Counted from the stretch's first letter, positions 1 through 7,474 are shown. The stretch: 25,430 nucleotides of DNA from UBA993 sp964436815 (GCA_964436815.1 CAYTER010000030.1:1-25430); one strand, 5' to 3'. The notes: a model not told the origin generated them from the sequence alone. Numbers and translations: made by a program.

Positions 1-85
1 TGGTGTCGGGAGGGGGACTTGAACCCCCATGGTATTCACCACACGCCCCTCAAACGTGCGCGTCTGCCAGTTCCGCCACCCCGAC
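1..85 (-). tRNA. tRNA-Leu (anticodon GAG)
   Basis: The reverse complement folds as an 85-nt class II tRNA. The 7-bp acceptor stem pairs GTCGGGG with TCCCGAC, followed by discriminator A and an encoded CCA at the very left edge. The T arm carries GGTTCAAGTCC and the D arm carries GGCGGAACTGGCAGACGC, typical of tRNA-Leu. The anticodon loop TTGAGGG sits on a CACGT/GCGTG stem, giving anticodon GAG, which reads CUC and CUU leucine codons. A long variable arm supports Leu. The gene looks complete and is transcribed out of the window to the left. Confidence 0.95.
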
Positions 86-107
86 ATGTTCTATTTTTTC
101 CATTACG

Positions 108-136
108 ATTATAAGGGTTGGTAACCTGTTCGTCAA
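108..136 (-). promoter_or_regulatory. Sigma-A-type promoter of the tRNA-Leu gene
   Basis: Read on the minus strand, TTGACG (131-136) and a perfect TATAAT (108-113) are separated by exactly 17 nt. The tRNA 5' end lies 22 nt downstream of the -10 box. This is the best promoter match in the window and suits a strongly expressed stable RNA. Confidence 0.85.
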
Positions 137-218
137 GAAAATAAGCAACTAAAGAAGCGCAGCCAAATATTGTTTGTGAAAATATATAGAATATGTTAAA
201 CCTCCTAAATTTTTTCTA

Positions 219-247
219 TTGTGTAATTAAACAATTTTTATTATAAT
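219..247 (+). promoter_or_regulatory. Candidate promoter for the CoA-ligase/livGF operon
   Basis: A perfect TATAAT (242-247) is preceded at 17 nt by TTGTGT (219-224), a weak -35. The surroundings (about 137-280) are strongly AT-rich and hold no other feature that I can see. The inferred transcript start is about 45-50 nt before the ligase start codon. Confidence 0.5.
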
Positions 248-301
248 ATTTATTAATTTACAAACATAAGCACCTAGATAAAAGGAGGGCTCAAATCACA
301 A

Positions 302-2014
302 GTGGGAAATAAAGATCTATATCTCTCGAAACCGTGGCTTAAGCACTACCACAAAGATGTACCGCCTACCGTAGAATTCTCCGAGAAGTCGCTGGTTGAT
401 CTGTTTGATGAAACTTCCCAGAAATACGCCAATCAACCGGCGGTTATTTTTTATGGGAACAAAATTACTTTTAAACAACTGCACGATGAGGTAGATCGTT
501 TTGCCACCGCCCTCTCCCAGCTGGGGGTTAAGAAAGGCGACAAGGTGGCCCTTTACCTGCTGAACAGCCCGCAGTACATCATTGCCTATTTCGCTACCCT
601 AAAAGTGGGAGCTACCGTTACCCCGATTAGCCCGGTCTACACCAGCAGCGAGGTTAAGCACCAGCTCACGGACAGCGGCGCCCAGACTATCGTCTGCCAG
701 GACATCCTTTATGACAATGTCGATAAAACCGGACTCAAGCTGGATCGGGTCTTTTTAACCGGTATCAGCGACTACCTGCCGACAATCCGCAGGATGATCG
801 GCAAGAGCGTACTGCGCAAAGCTTTCAGCGAACTTGAGGTGCCGATTCCGAAGATCGACGAAGGCGCCGGTTACTACCGGATGAAAGAGTTGATCAGGAG
901 GACCGAACCCAATCCACCGGCGGTGGAAATTGACCCGGCTACCGACCTGGCATCGCTGCCTTACACTGGAGGGACGACCGCACAGCCTAAAGGGGTAATG
1001 CTTACCCACCGCAACTTAATCGCCTGTCAGGCCCAGATTGAGGCTTCATGGCCGATTATTGAGAAGGGCAAGGAAACGGTTCTCGCCTTCCTGCCTTTCT
1101 ACCATATTTACGGCCAGGTTGTGGTCATGCTGAATACCATGTTGATGGGCGGCACCCTGATTCTTTTTACCACACCCGACATCGACGATATCCTTTACTC
1201 GATCGAAAAATACCAGGCCAGCACCTTTTTTGGCGTACCGACCTTCTTTGAATACCTGAAGGAGTATGAAAAGACCGATCGGGTGAACTGGAAGCGGCTA
1301 AAGATGATTACCTGCGGTGCCGACACCCTGCACACCACCACCCTGGAAGGCTGGACCAAGCGAACCGGCAGCATCATCACCGAAGGTTATGGAATGACCG
1401 AAACCAGCGGGGTAAGCCATGTTAATCCGCTTGGCGGCAGCAAACCCGGATCTTTCGGCGTACCACTGCCCAATGTAACCGCTGCTATTATAGATCCCGA
1501 TACTAACGAATTCATGCCTCTAGGTGAAACCGGTGAAATGATCATCAATGGCCCGAACATCATGCAGGGTTACTGGAAGCGGGATGAGGACAATAAAAAA
1601 AGCTTCATGGATATTGACGGGATGAGCTTTATGAAAACCGGGGATTTGGTGCGGATGGACGAAGAAGGTTACTTTATCTTCTATGACCGCTCCAAAGACC
1701 TGATCAAGTTTAAAGGTTATTCCGTCTTTGCCCGCGAGATTGAGGAAGTGCTCTACAAACACCCGCAGATCAAGGCTGTAGGGGTGATTGGCGTTCCCGA
1801 CCCCAAAGTAGGCCAGTATATCAAAGCTAATATTGTTCTGAACCCCGAGGCTCGCGGCAAGGTTTCTGAAGAAGATATCTTAAACTACTGCAAGGAAAAC
1901 CTGGCTCATTACAAGGTGCCGAAAGTGATCGAGTTCCGCGGGGAGCTGCCGAAGACAGATGTCGGCAAAATCTCCAGGCGCGAGCTGCGCGAAGAGCTCG
2001 AAGAGGAGGTATAG
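302..2014 (+). CDS. AMP-forming acyl-CoA ligase (fatty-acid or aryl-acid CoA ligase)
   Basis: Activates a carboxylic acid to its CoA thioester through an acyl-adenylate (ANL superfamily). The 570-residue protein is full length. It shows the phosphate-binding loop YTGGTTAQPKG (residues 221-231), YGMTE (363-367), TGD (446-448), the DRSKDLIKFKGY hinge region and the C-terminal catalytic Lys556 in DVGKISRREL. There is no signal peptide, so it is cytoplasmic. The start is GTG; AGGAGG lies 13 nt upstream, a rather long spacing, but no better in-frame start is visible. The stop is followed after 2 nt by livG, so the two are co-transcribed. Family resemblance is to medium/long-chain FadD-like ligases. 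Its place at the head of a Liv-type transporter operon suggests that it activates the imported acid. The substrate is not readable from sequence. Confidence 0.88.
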   Translation: MGNKDLYLSKPWLKHYHKDVPPTVEFSEKSLVDLFDETSQKYANQPAVIFYGNKITFKQLHDEVDRFATALSQLGVKKGDKVALYLLNSPQYIIAYFATLKVGATVTPISPVYTSSEVKHQLTDSGAQTIVCQDILYDNVDKTGLKLDRVFLTGISDYLPTIRRMIGKSVLRKAFSELEVPIPKIDEGAGYYRMKELIRRTEPNPPAVEIDPATDLASLPYTGGTTAQPKGVMLTHRNLIACQAQIEASWPIIEKGKETVLAFLPFYHIYGQVVVMLNTMLMGGTLILFTTPDIDDILYSIEKYQASTFFGVPTFFEYLKEYEKTDRVNWKRLKMITCGADTLHTTTLEGWTKRTGSIITEGYGMTETSGVSHVNPLGGSKPGSFGVPLPNVTAAIIDPDTNEFMPLGETGEMIINGPNIMQGYWKRDEDNKKSFMDIDGMSFMKTGDLVRMDEEGYFIFYDRSKDLIKFKGYSVFAREIEEVLYKHPQIKAVGVIGVPDPKVGQYIKANIVLNPEARGKVSEEDILNYCKENLAHYKVPKVIEFRGELPKTDVGKISRRELREELEEEV

Positions 2015-2016
2015 GA

Positions 2017-2784
2017 TTGAGCACACCCTTTTTCGAAGTTGAGAACCTAACCAAACGTTTTGGCGGTTTAACAGCAATCGACAATGTCAGCTTTCAGGTT
2101 TCGCGAGACGAGATGATCGGCCTGATTGGCCCGAACGGTGCCGGGAAAACAACCCTGGTGCGCCTGATTATGGGTATCCTCAGACCCGACAGCGGCTCAA
2201 TCCGCCTGCGGGGTAAAGATATTACCCGGATGCGCACCTGGGATATTGTTGAAGAAGGGATTGCCGGCACCTTTCAGAACACCCGCCCTTTCAGACGCCT
2301 GCCAATTGTGGCAAATGTAATGGTGCCCTGTCTCGGTCCGCGCACCTCGAGGCGCGGTGAATGGGTTAAGCGGGTTGAAGCGAGAGCAATGGACGCTTTA
2401 GAATTTGCCGGTATTTCAGACCTGGCCATGGAGCCCGCCTCCCGCCTTTCCCAGGGCGACCTGAAGCGACTGGAAGTTGCCCGGGCTATCGCCACCGAGC
2501 CTGAACTGCTAATCCTGGACGAACCGTTTGGCGGCCTCACCCCGACTGAAACCGAGCTGATGGCCAAGTCGGTTCGCCGGCTGCATAAAGGAGGCCGCTT
2601 TGGCCGCCTGCACAGCGAGGGTGCGGCCATGATCATAATTGAACATAAACTGCACGAGTTAATGAAAATTGTTGACCGGGTTGTGGTGATGCATTTTGGC
2701 GGAGTAATCGCCACCGGCACCCCGGAGGAAATCATTAAAAATGAAAAAGTAATTGAGGCTTACATCGGCAAGGAGGTGAGCTAA
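2017..2784 (+). CDS. livG: Branched-chain amino acid-type ABC transporter ATPase (LivG)
   Basis: One of two cytoplasmic ATPases driving a HAAT/Liv-type importer. It has Walker A GPNGAGKTT (38-46), the signature LSQGD (144-148), Walker B LLILDEP with D168/E169, and the H-loop His210. The signature is a less common variant of the family's usual LSxGQ form. A short basic Gly/Arg stretch (HKGGRFGRLHSEG) before the H-loop also looks longer than usual. The start is TTG with GAGGAGG 7 nt upstream, inside the end of the ligase gene. The stop abuts the livF ATG with no spacer, implying translational coupling. The LivG family also serves transporters for urea, aromatic acids and other acids, so branched-chain amino acids are not certain as substrate. 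Confidence 0.92.
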   Translation: MSTPFFEVENLTKRFGGLTAIDNVSFQVSRDEMIGLIGPNGAGKTTLVRLIMGILRPDSGSIRLRGKDITRMRTWDIVEEGIAGTFQNTRPFRRLPIVANVMVPCLGPRTSRRGEWVKRVEARAMDALEFAGISDLAMEPASRLSQGDLKRLEVARAIATEPELLILDEPFGGLTPTETELMAKSVRRLHKGGRFGRLHSEGAAMIIIEHKLHELMKIVDRVVVMHFGGVIATGTPEEIIKNEKVIEAYIGKEVS

Positions 2785-3534
2785 ATGCTGCTTGATGTAA
2801 AGAACCTGACTGTAGCTTACGATACAGCGATGATCTTAAATGACGTGAGCATCTCCGTAGACCGGGGTGAACTGGTCAGCCTGGTTGGCCCGAATGGCGC
2901 CGGAAAATCCACTTTTATCCGGACGATTACCGGGCTGGTCCGCTGGGAACGCGAGACTTTAAAAGGTACCCGTTACGGTGATATTACCATTGAAGGTTCG
3001 GTTATGTTTAACGGGCAGGAACTGATTAACCTGCCGGCCCATGAGGTTGTGATGCGCGGCTTGGTTCACTGCCCGGAGCGCAGGCGGCCTTTTACCGAAA
3101 TGACCGTTTATGAGAACCTGGTAGCAGGAGCTTACCTGATTAAAGACAAGAAGGAGTTCCATGACAACTTAGAAGCGGTCTATCATATCTTCCCGGTGCT
3201 GAAGGATCGTGAAAAACAGATCTCAGGAACTCTATCCGGGGGCGAGCAGCAGATGCTGGCTATCGGACGCTCGCTGATGATCAAGCCGCTACTCTTGTGT
3301 ATCGATGAACCTTCCACCGGCCTGGCCCCCCAGATTAAACAGCTTGTGTTCGATAAGATCAAGGAGATCCAGGCCTCAGGTATGACCATCTTGCTGGTTG
3401 AGCAGGACGTGAGTATGACTTTCGCCATGGCCGACCGAAACTACATTTTATCTCACGGGAAGATTGTGACCCAGGGAACCAGCGCCGAGCTTTTAAAGGA
3501 TGAAACAGTGAGGCAGTCTTACCTGGGGTTGTAA
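2785..3534 (+). CDS. livF: Branched-chain amino acid-type ABC transporter ATPase (LivF)
   Basis: Second ATPase of the Liv-type importer, 249 residues, normal length. It has Walker A GPNGAGKST (35-43), signature LSGGE (150-154), Walker B CIDEP with D174/E175, and the family-typical CPERRRPFTEMTVYENL region. The ATG follows the livG stop directly, and AAGGAGG lies in the last codons of livG. It is the last gene of the plus-strand operon; a strong intrinsic terminator begins about 37 nt after its stop. The matching permeases and binding protein are not downstream on this strand but on the opposite strand beyond the repeat array. Confidence 0.92.
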   Translation: MLLDVKNLTVAYDTAMILNDVSISVDRGELVSLVGPNGAGKSTFIRTITGLVRWERETLKGTRYGDITIEGSVMFNGQELINLPAHEVVMRGLVHCPERRRPFTEMTVYENLVAGAYLIKDKKEFHDNLEAVYHIFPVLKDREKQISGTLSGGEQQMLAIGRSLMIKPLLLCIDEPSTGLAPQIKQLVFDKIKEIQASGMTILLVEQDVSMTFAMADRNYILSHGKIVTQGTSAELLKDETVRQSYLGL

Positions 3535-3571
3535 TGTAAGGTAATTATTTAGCTGGGCAGTAAAACACTGA

Positions 3572-3597
3572 GGGAGCGTTATTTAACGCTCCCTTTT
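3572..3597 (+). terminator. Intrinsic terminator after livF
   Basis: GGGAGCGTTA (3572-3581) pairs perfectly with TAACGCTCCC (3584-3593) and is followed by TTTT. It lies about 37 nt after the livF stop and directly before the repeat array. Confidence 0.88.
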
Positions 3598-3840
3598 CAC
3601 CCCCACCCCGACCCTCCCCCCTCAAGGGGGAGGGAGTTTTTTGTTCTAACCCCTCAAGGAGGAGGGAGTTTGTCGTCCTCCCCGCTCAAGGAGGAGGGAG
3701 TCTTTCGTTCTAACCCCTCAAGGGAGAGGGTGTTTTTACGTTCTTCCCCTCAAGGGGGAGGGTGTTTGTCGTCCTCCCCGCTCAAGGAGGAGGGAGTTTT
3801 ACGTTCTTCCCCTCAAGGGGGGAAGCTGAATTCTCTTCTC
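3593..3840. repeat. 32-bp-period tandem repeat array between convergent livF and livM
   Basis: Seven copies of a CTCAAG core start at 3621, 3653, 3685, 3717, 3749, 3781 and 3812, so the period is 32 bp (31 for the last). Each unit has a pyrimidine-rich left arm ending in CCCC, the CTCAAG core, then a GG(A/G)GGAGGG-like arm and a short T tract. The first unit is a near-perfect hairpin; later units are degenerate. Units 3 and 6 are almost identical. The first 46 nt (3593-3638) recur exactly at 11321-11366. There are no unique spacers, and the open frames that cross the array are just the repeat translated. Confidence 0.9.
3612..3641 (+). terminator. Terminator-like hairpin in the repeat head
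   Basis: CCCTCCCCC (3612-3620) pairs with GGGGGAGGG (3626-3634) around a CTCAA loop and is followed by AGTTTTTTG. It could act as a second intrinsic terminator behind the livF one. On the minus strand the stretch complementary to 3600-3621 reads G6-A-G3-TC-G4-T-G5, a short-loop G-quadruplex motif. Confidence 0.6.
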
Positions 3841-3868
3841 AGACTTACAAAAGGAGAGAGTTTTCGTT

Positions 3869-4897
3869 TTAGCGCATGTCGGAGTAGCATACCCGGCATT
3901 CTTTACGGGTAAAGGCATTACGCACCTTACAGCGCGGACATTCCCTTTCCAGCTTGTCACGGAAGTACGTAGTGATGCCCTGGGGCATCAGTCTTAACAC
4001 CAGCAGAACGATCAGGGCAAAGATCAGCATCCTGTATTCAGCAGTCGCCCGTAAAAATTCAAGCGCCGGATAGAGGATAAAGACCCCGGCAACGGCGCCA
4101 TAAATAGTTACGATACCGCCAAATATGGACCAAATGATCGCCTGGAATGACATCAGCACTGCCAGCATCGACGGACCGGCAATGCGCAGGAAATGGGTGT
4201 AAAGGCCGCCGGCGATCCCGGCAAAAAAACCACTCAGGCAAAAAGCCAGCAGTTTGTACTTGGTAGTATTGATGCCCGATGCGCGCACCGCTATTTCATC
4301 CTCGCGAATGGCATGAAAAATGATCCCGATCTTGGAATCAGTTATTTTCCACATCACAAAACAGAGCACCAGCATCAAAACAACCGCTATGTAGTATTCG
4401 TTCAAACGAGCAGAAGCCAGGCGGGTAATACCTGAGATGCCAAGCTCACCACCAAAAAACTTGGGAAATACAAAAATTATCCCCATCAGCATTATCGGAA
4501 AGGCCAGGGTAGCTAAACCTAAGTATGGGCCTTTCAGGCGCAGGCAGGGTATGCCGACAAGCAGGCCAACTAAAACTGCCATAATTCCGCCGATCGGTAT
4601 GGTAATCAGCGGCGAGAGGCCTAAGCGCAGGTTCAGAAGGGCAGTTGTATAGGCGGCGACCCCGAAGAAAAGAGCGTGCCCGAAGCTAACCTGTCCCACA
4701 TATCCCGACAACAGATCCCAACTGGCTGCATAGATCGAAAAGATAGCCGCGATGGTCATAATCCTCAGGATATACATATCCTTGGTAATGAGCGGCAGGA
4801 GTAAGAGAGTCAGGACAAAAAGGACGGCAATAACCCGGGTAGGCAGCACCAGAACTTCGTTTCTTATATAGCGCAGAGCTAATCTAACAACAGCCAT
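3869..4897 (-). CDS. livM: Liv-type ABC transporter permease (LivM) with zinc-ribbon-like tail
   Basis: One of the two membrane permeases of the Liv-type importer. The 342-residue protein is strongly hydrophobic, with the family's YAASWDLLSGYVGQVSFGH region and a permease loop around GINTTKYKLLAFCLSGFFAG that contacts the ATPase. The family core ends near LRLMPQGI. A further tail of about 27 residues then carries C320, C323, C334 and C337 (CPRC-x10-CRVC), which looks like a small zinc ribbon and is not part of the usual LivM core. The start is ATG with AAGGAGAG inside the end of livH; the gap between the genes is 4 nt. The gene converges on the repeat array and on livF. Its ATPases (livG, livF) are on the other strand. 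Confidence 0.9.
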   Translation of the reverse strand: MAVVRLALRYIRNEVLVLPTRVIAVLFVLTLLLLPLITKDMYILRIMTIAAIFSIYAASWDLLSGYVGQVSFGHALFFGVAAYTTALLNLRLGLSPLITIPIGGIMAVLVGLLVGIPCLRLKGPYLGLATLAFPIMLMGIIFVFPKFFGGELGISGITRLASARLNEYYIAVVLMLVLCFVMWKITDSKIGIIFHAIREDEIAVRASGINTTKYKLLAFCLSGFFAGIAGGLYTHFLRIAGPSMLAVLMSFQAIIWSIFGGIVTIYGAVAGVFILYPALEFLRATAEYRMLIFALIVLLVLRLMPQGITTYFRDKLERECPRCKVRNAFTRKECRVCYSDMR

Positions 4898-4901
4898 CGG
4901 T

Positions 4902-5771
4902 TTATCGCTCTCCTTCCAGGTAAACTCCGAAAAGACCTTCGGGCCGGATAATGAGGATGATCAGCATTATGGCCAGGGCGATGGCAACTTTTAAGAATGC
5001 GCCTCCCGGCATAACGAAAACAACCGTAACCTCAATGAAAGCAAGAATCATCGCCCCGATAAAACTGCCCTTTATGCTGCCCAGACCGCCTAAAATAACA
5101 ATGGCCAGGACCAGCACCAAAGGATTAAGCCACATATGAGGCTCAAGGGTATAAAGCGGGGCCACCATTACCCCGGCCACCGCTGCCAGGGCTACCGAGA
5201 TAGCCATGGTAGCTGCAGCAATTCTGGCTACGTTCATCCCCATCAGGTTGGCAACTTCGCGATCCTGGGCTGAGGCCCGAATAGCGGTTCCGAGACGGGT
5301 TTTCATCAGCACCAGCCAGACAGCCACCAGCGAAAGACTGACTACTCCCAAGGTTAGCAGGTACTGATAGGAGATCCGGATACCCATCGGGCTGATATAG
5401 CCGGAAACAATAGTTGAAACCCCACGGTAATGACCGCCAAAGATAATCAGGATCAACTCCTGGAAAACCAGGGCAACAGCGACAGTAATAATCAATACCG
5501 CCGTTTCATGTTCGCGAATCGGCTCCATGAAAACATAGTAGACCAATACACCGATTACTACGACAATAATGATCGACAGCGGTATGGCAACCAGGGGATG
5601 TAAGGCCAGCATGGTGCCAAAATAAAATACCGCATATGAGGCCAGCATAAAAAACGCTGTATGGGCCAGGTTGATAATGCGGGCCGCCCCAAAAATCAGG
5701 GAAAACCCAATCGCCAGCATCGCATAAACAGCGCCGTTCATCAGACCGTAAACTAAAATATCACTGAGCAT
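4902..5771 (-). CDS. livH: Liv-type ABC transporter permease (LivH)
   Basis: First membrane permease of the Liv-type importer, 289 residues, usual length. The N-terminus reads GLMNGAVYAMLAIGFSLIFG and continues with RIINLAHTAFFML, the family signature. The permease loop lies around MNVARIAAATMAISVALAAVAG. About eight hydrophobic membrane segments are visible. The start is ATG with GAGAGGAA about 8 nt upstream. The gene follows livK after a 173-nt spacer holding two hairpins and is coupled to livM 4 nt downstream, so livK-livH-livM read as one unit with possible processing or partial attenuation after livK. Confidence 0.92.
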   Translation of the reverse strand: MLSDILVYGLMNGAVYAMLAIGFSLIFGAARIINLAHTAFFMLASYAVFYFGTMLALHPLVAIPLSIIIVVVIGVLVYYVFMEPIREHETAVLIITVAVALVFQELILIIFGGHYRGVSTIVSGYISPMGIRISYQYLLTLGVVSLSLVAVWLVLMKTRLGTAIRASAQDREVANLMGMNVARIAAATMAISVALAAVAGVMVAPLYTLEPHMWLNPLVLVLAIVILGGLGSIKGSFIGAMILAFIEVTVVFVMPGGAFLKVAIALAIMLIILIIRPEGLFGVYLEGER

Positions 5772-5873
5772 GGCAAATTCCTCTCATAGAATTCAATGAT
5801 GAATGGCTGGTTACTCTAGGTCTTAAAAAGTTCGCCACTAAATTTATTATTATCAGAAGATTTCCGCCAAACA

Positions 5874-5915
5874 CGGTTTTCAACCGGAGGAGCCCCTCGG
5901 GAGGGGCTCCTTTTT
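5874..5915. promoter_or_regulatory. Tandem hairpins between livK and livH
   Basis: AGGAGCCCCTC (5888-5898) pairs with GAGGGGCTCCT (5901-5911), an 11-bp perfect stem. In the plus direction it is followed by a T run (5911-5915), so it is an intrinsic terminator facing the wrong way for livKHM. A second small stem, CGGTT/AACCG, spans 5874-5886. In the livK-livH transcript both stems form without a U tract. They may stabilise the livK message or dampen read-through into the permease genes; this role is inferred. Confidence 0.6.
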
Positions 5916-5944
5916 CGGCAACTTCTTAATATATTAATAAACCG

Positions 5945-7306
5945 TTACTCTCTCCACTGCTCGAGTACATGCGGCGGAATCTGGTAAGGAACCATACCTT
6001 CATAGCCCACTACAAGATCAGGTGCGTTCTGCGGATCGGGTTTCCACTCGAAGGGCCATACTCCAAGCAGTTCTCCACCCTGCCACTGAATTCCGACCGC
6101 TGTAACGTAACCGGGGCCCCAGATGATATCATGAGTATCATCAAAGACCAGGCGCCCTGCCGCGCTGGTGTAATCGGTTTTTTCGAGCTCAACAATGACA
6201 GCATCTGTATCCACAGTCCCGGCTCTTTCCACCGCTTCCTTCAGGATATAAATGGCGCTATAGGTATCAGCGTTATAGTTTGGCAGCTGCCCGTAGGTGC
6301 TGAGAAACTTGGTAATGAATGGCAGTGTTTTGTCGGTAATTGCAGCGTTTTGGGCAAAGGTGTTCAAGGTGTAATCATAATCGCCGAAGCCGTCAGTTGC
6401 GTCATAGTAACCCGACTTCTGGGCTTCAACGTTAATACCGACCGGGCAGGCAGGTATTTCCAGCTCACCCCACTGCTTGCCAAAGGGGATACCGACCGGG
6501 CCGGACATAATGGTGTAGATAATATGTGCACCGGATGCCTCAATTCCACGCAGCTCCGTGGTGACATCAGAAGCAACCGCGGAAGGACGGAAAGTGCCCA
6601 CAAACTCCAGCCCCAGGGTGGGGAAAATTTGCGGGGCCATCTGCACCAGCGCTTCATTCCATTCCAGCGCCTCAGCGAGAATGGCTACCTTCGGGGCGGT
6701 GATGCCCAGTTCCTGGCGAACCGCCATGGCCACATCATTTAACATTAAAATTGTAACTGTAACCAGATCGGTAGACTTGATCGGTGTAACACGGAAAAGG
6801 TATTTCCAGGTATCGTAATCAACATCAACCCGGCCATGCAACAGCTCATTTGTCGCAGCGCCGCAAATCATGAAAATTTTCTGGTAGTCAACAGCAGCCA
6901 ATTCGGTGTAGGGGGTAACAGCTTCTGTGCGGAATCCACCAACCAGGAAGTGCGGATCCTCGGAAACAATAGCGTTTTCAACCGCTGAAACGGCGCCGAG
7001 CGGATCCATAATTTCATCAGTTTCGACCTGAATCAGGCGAATCGAATATGTTTCATCACCGACGGCCACCCCACCGGCGGCATTAATTTCGTCGACGGCC
7101 ATGGAAGCGCCCCACCACATCATTTCGCCCTGAATATTGGTCATCGGTCCCGTAACGGCTATCTTTATTTCACCGTCAAATGCGGGGCCTTCCTCTTCAG
7201 GCGGAGTTGCATCTTCACCCGGTCCCGCAGGTGTGCAGCCGGCTATACTCAATACAAAAAGCAGGGAAATTATTAAGGCGGCACAAAGAAGTAATCTCTT
7301 ATTCAA
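5945..7306 (-). CDS. livK: Liv-type substrate-binding lipoprotein (LivK-like)
   Basis: Extracellular solute-binding protein that would deliver substrate to LivHM. The 453-residue protein starts with a lipoprotein signal: MNKR, a hydrophobic stretch, then lipobox IAGC with the lipidated Cys at residue 24, followed by a flexible Pro/Glu-rich linker. The mature part begins IKIAVTGPMTNIQGEMMWWGAS and continues as a periplasmic-binding-protein type I fold, with the family's AVDEINAAGG segment and a C-terminal NYNADTYSAIYILKEAVERAG helix. The start is TTG with AGGAGG 8 nt upstream. A strong promoter lies about 110 nt upstream. The ligand cannot be read from sequence; the neighbouring CoA ligase makes an organic acid plausible. 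Confidence 0.9.
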   Translation of the reverse strand: MNKRLLLCAALIISLLFVLSIAGCTPAGPGEDATPPEEEGPAFDGEIKIAVTGPMTNIQGEMMWWGASMAVDEINAAGGVAVGDETYSIRLIQVETDEIMDPLGAVSAVENAIVSEDPHFLVGGFRTEAVTPYTELAAVDYQKIFMICGAATNELLHGRVDVDYDTWKYLFRVTPIKSTDLVTVTILMLNDVAMAVRQELGITAPKVAILAEALEWNEALVQMAPQIFPTLGLEFVGTFRPSAVASDVTTELRGIEASGAHIIYTIMSGPVGIPFGKQWGELEIPACPVGINVEAQKSGYYDATDGFGDYDYTLNTFAQNAAITDKTLPFITKFLSTYGQLPNYNADTYSAIYILKEAVERAGTVDTDAVIVELEKTDYTSAAGRLVFDDTHDIIWGPGYVTAVGIQWQGGELLGVWPFEWKPDPQNAPDLVVGYEGMVPYQIPPHVLEQWRE

Positions 7307-7382
7307 TCAACTTACCTCCTCTTTTTTTTGAATCGATTCTGACTGCTTGGTTTTCGAAGCGGGTGTATTTGAGGCATTCCTC

Positions 7383-7404
7383 CTCTATCATAATTTGGAT
7401 AGAG
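7383..7404 (-). promoter_or_regulatory. Inverted repeat in the livK leader
   Basis: CTCTATC (7383-7389) and GATAGAG (7398-7404) are perfect 7-bp arms around an 8-nt loop. They start some 10 nt downstream of the predicted livK transcript start. This could be an operator or a 5' stem stabilising the long leader. Its function is not known. Confidence 0.45.
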
Positions 7405-7421
7405 TTTTCATTATAGCCAGA

Positions 7422-7450
7422 ATTATAACACAACAGCAGAAGCTTGACAA
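7422..7450 (-). promoter_or_regulatory. Sigma-A-type promoter of livK
   Basis: On the minus strand TTGTCA (7445-7450) and a perfect TATAAT (7422-7427) are spaced by 17 nt. The predicted start is near 7415, giving a leader of about 110 nt. The -35 overlaps a TTGACA on the other strand that may belong to the divergent glycosidase operon. Confidence 0.75.
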
Positions 7451-7474
7451 CATTCAAATTTTTCTTTTTATGTT
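7444..7474 (+). promoter_or_regulatory. Possible promoter of the glycosidase/transporter operon
   Basis: A perfect TTGACA (7444-7449) is followed at 19 nt by TATGTT (7469-7474), a 4/6 match to the -10. The spacing is long, so support is weak. The -35 lies on top of the divergent livK -35. Confidence 0.3.

Noticed and set aside
86..301. Riboswitch or small RNA upstream of the CoA ligase
   Set aside because: The stretch is AT-rich with no convincing stems beyond the two promoters.
2440..2475. Degenerate LivG signature motif as a sign of a dead ATPase
   Set aside because: LSQGD is unusual, but Gly, Walker A, Walker B Glu and the H-loop are intact and LivG proteins vary here.
3593..3840. CRISPR array
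   Set aside because: The period is regular (32 bp) but there are no unique spacers; the whole unit repeats and the variation is scattered.
3670..3912. 80-codon plus-strand reading frame in the repeat array
   Set aside because: It is the tandem repeat translated, has no ribosome site and runs into the 3' end of livM.
5969..6742. 257-codon plus-strand frame opposite livK
   Set aside because: Antisense shadow of a well-supported lipoprotein gene; the translation shows no family features and no suitable ribosome site was noted.
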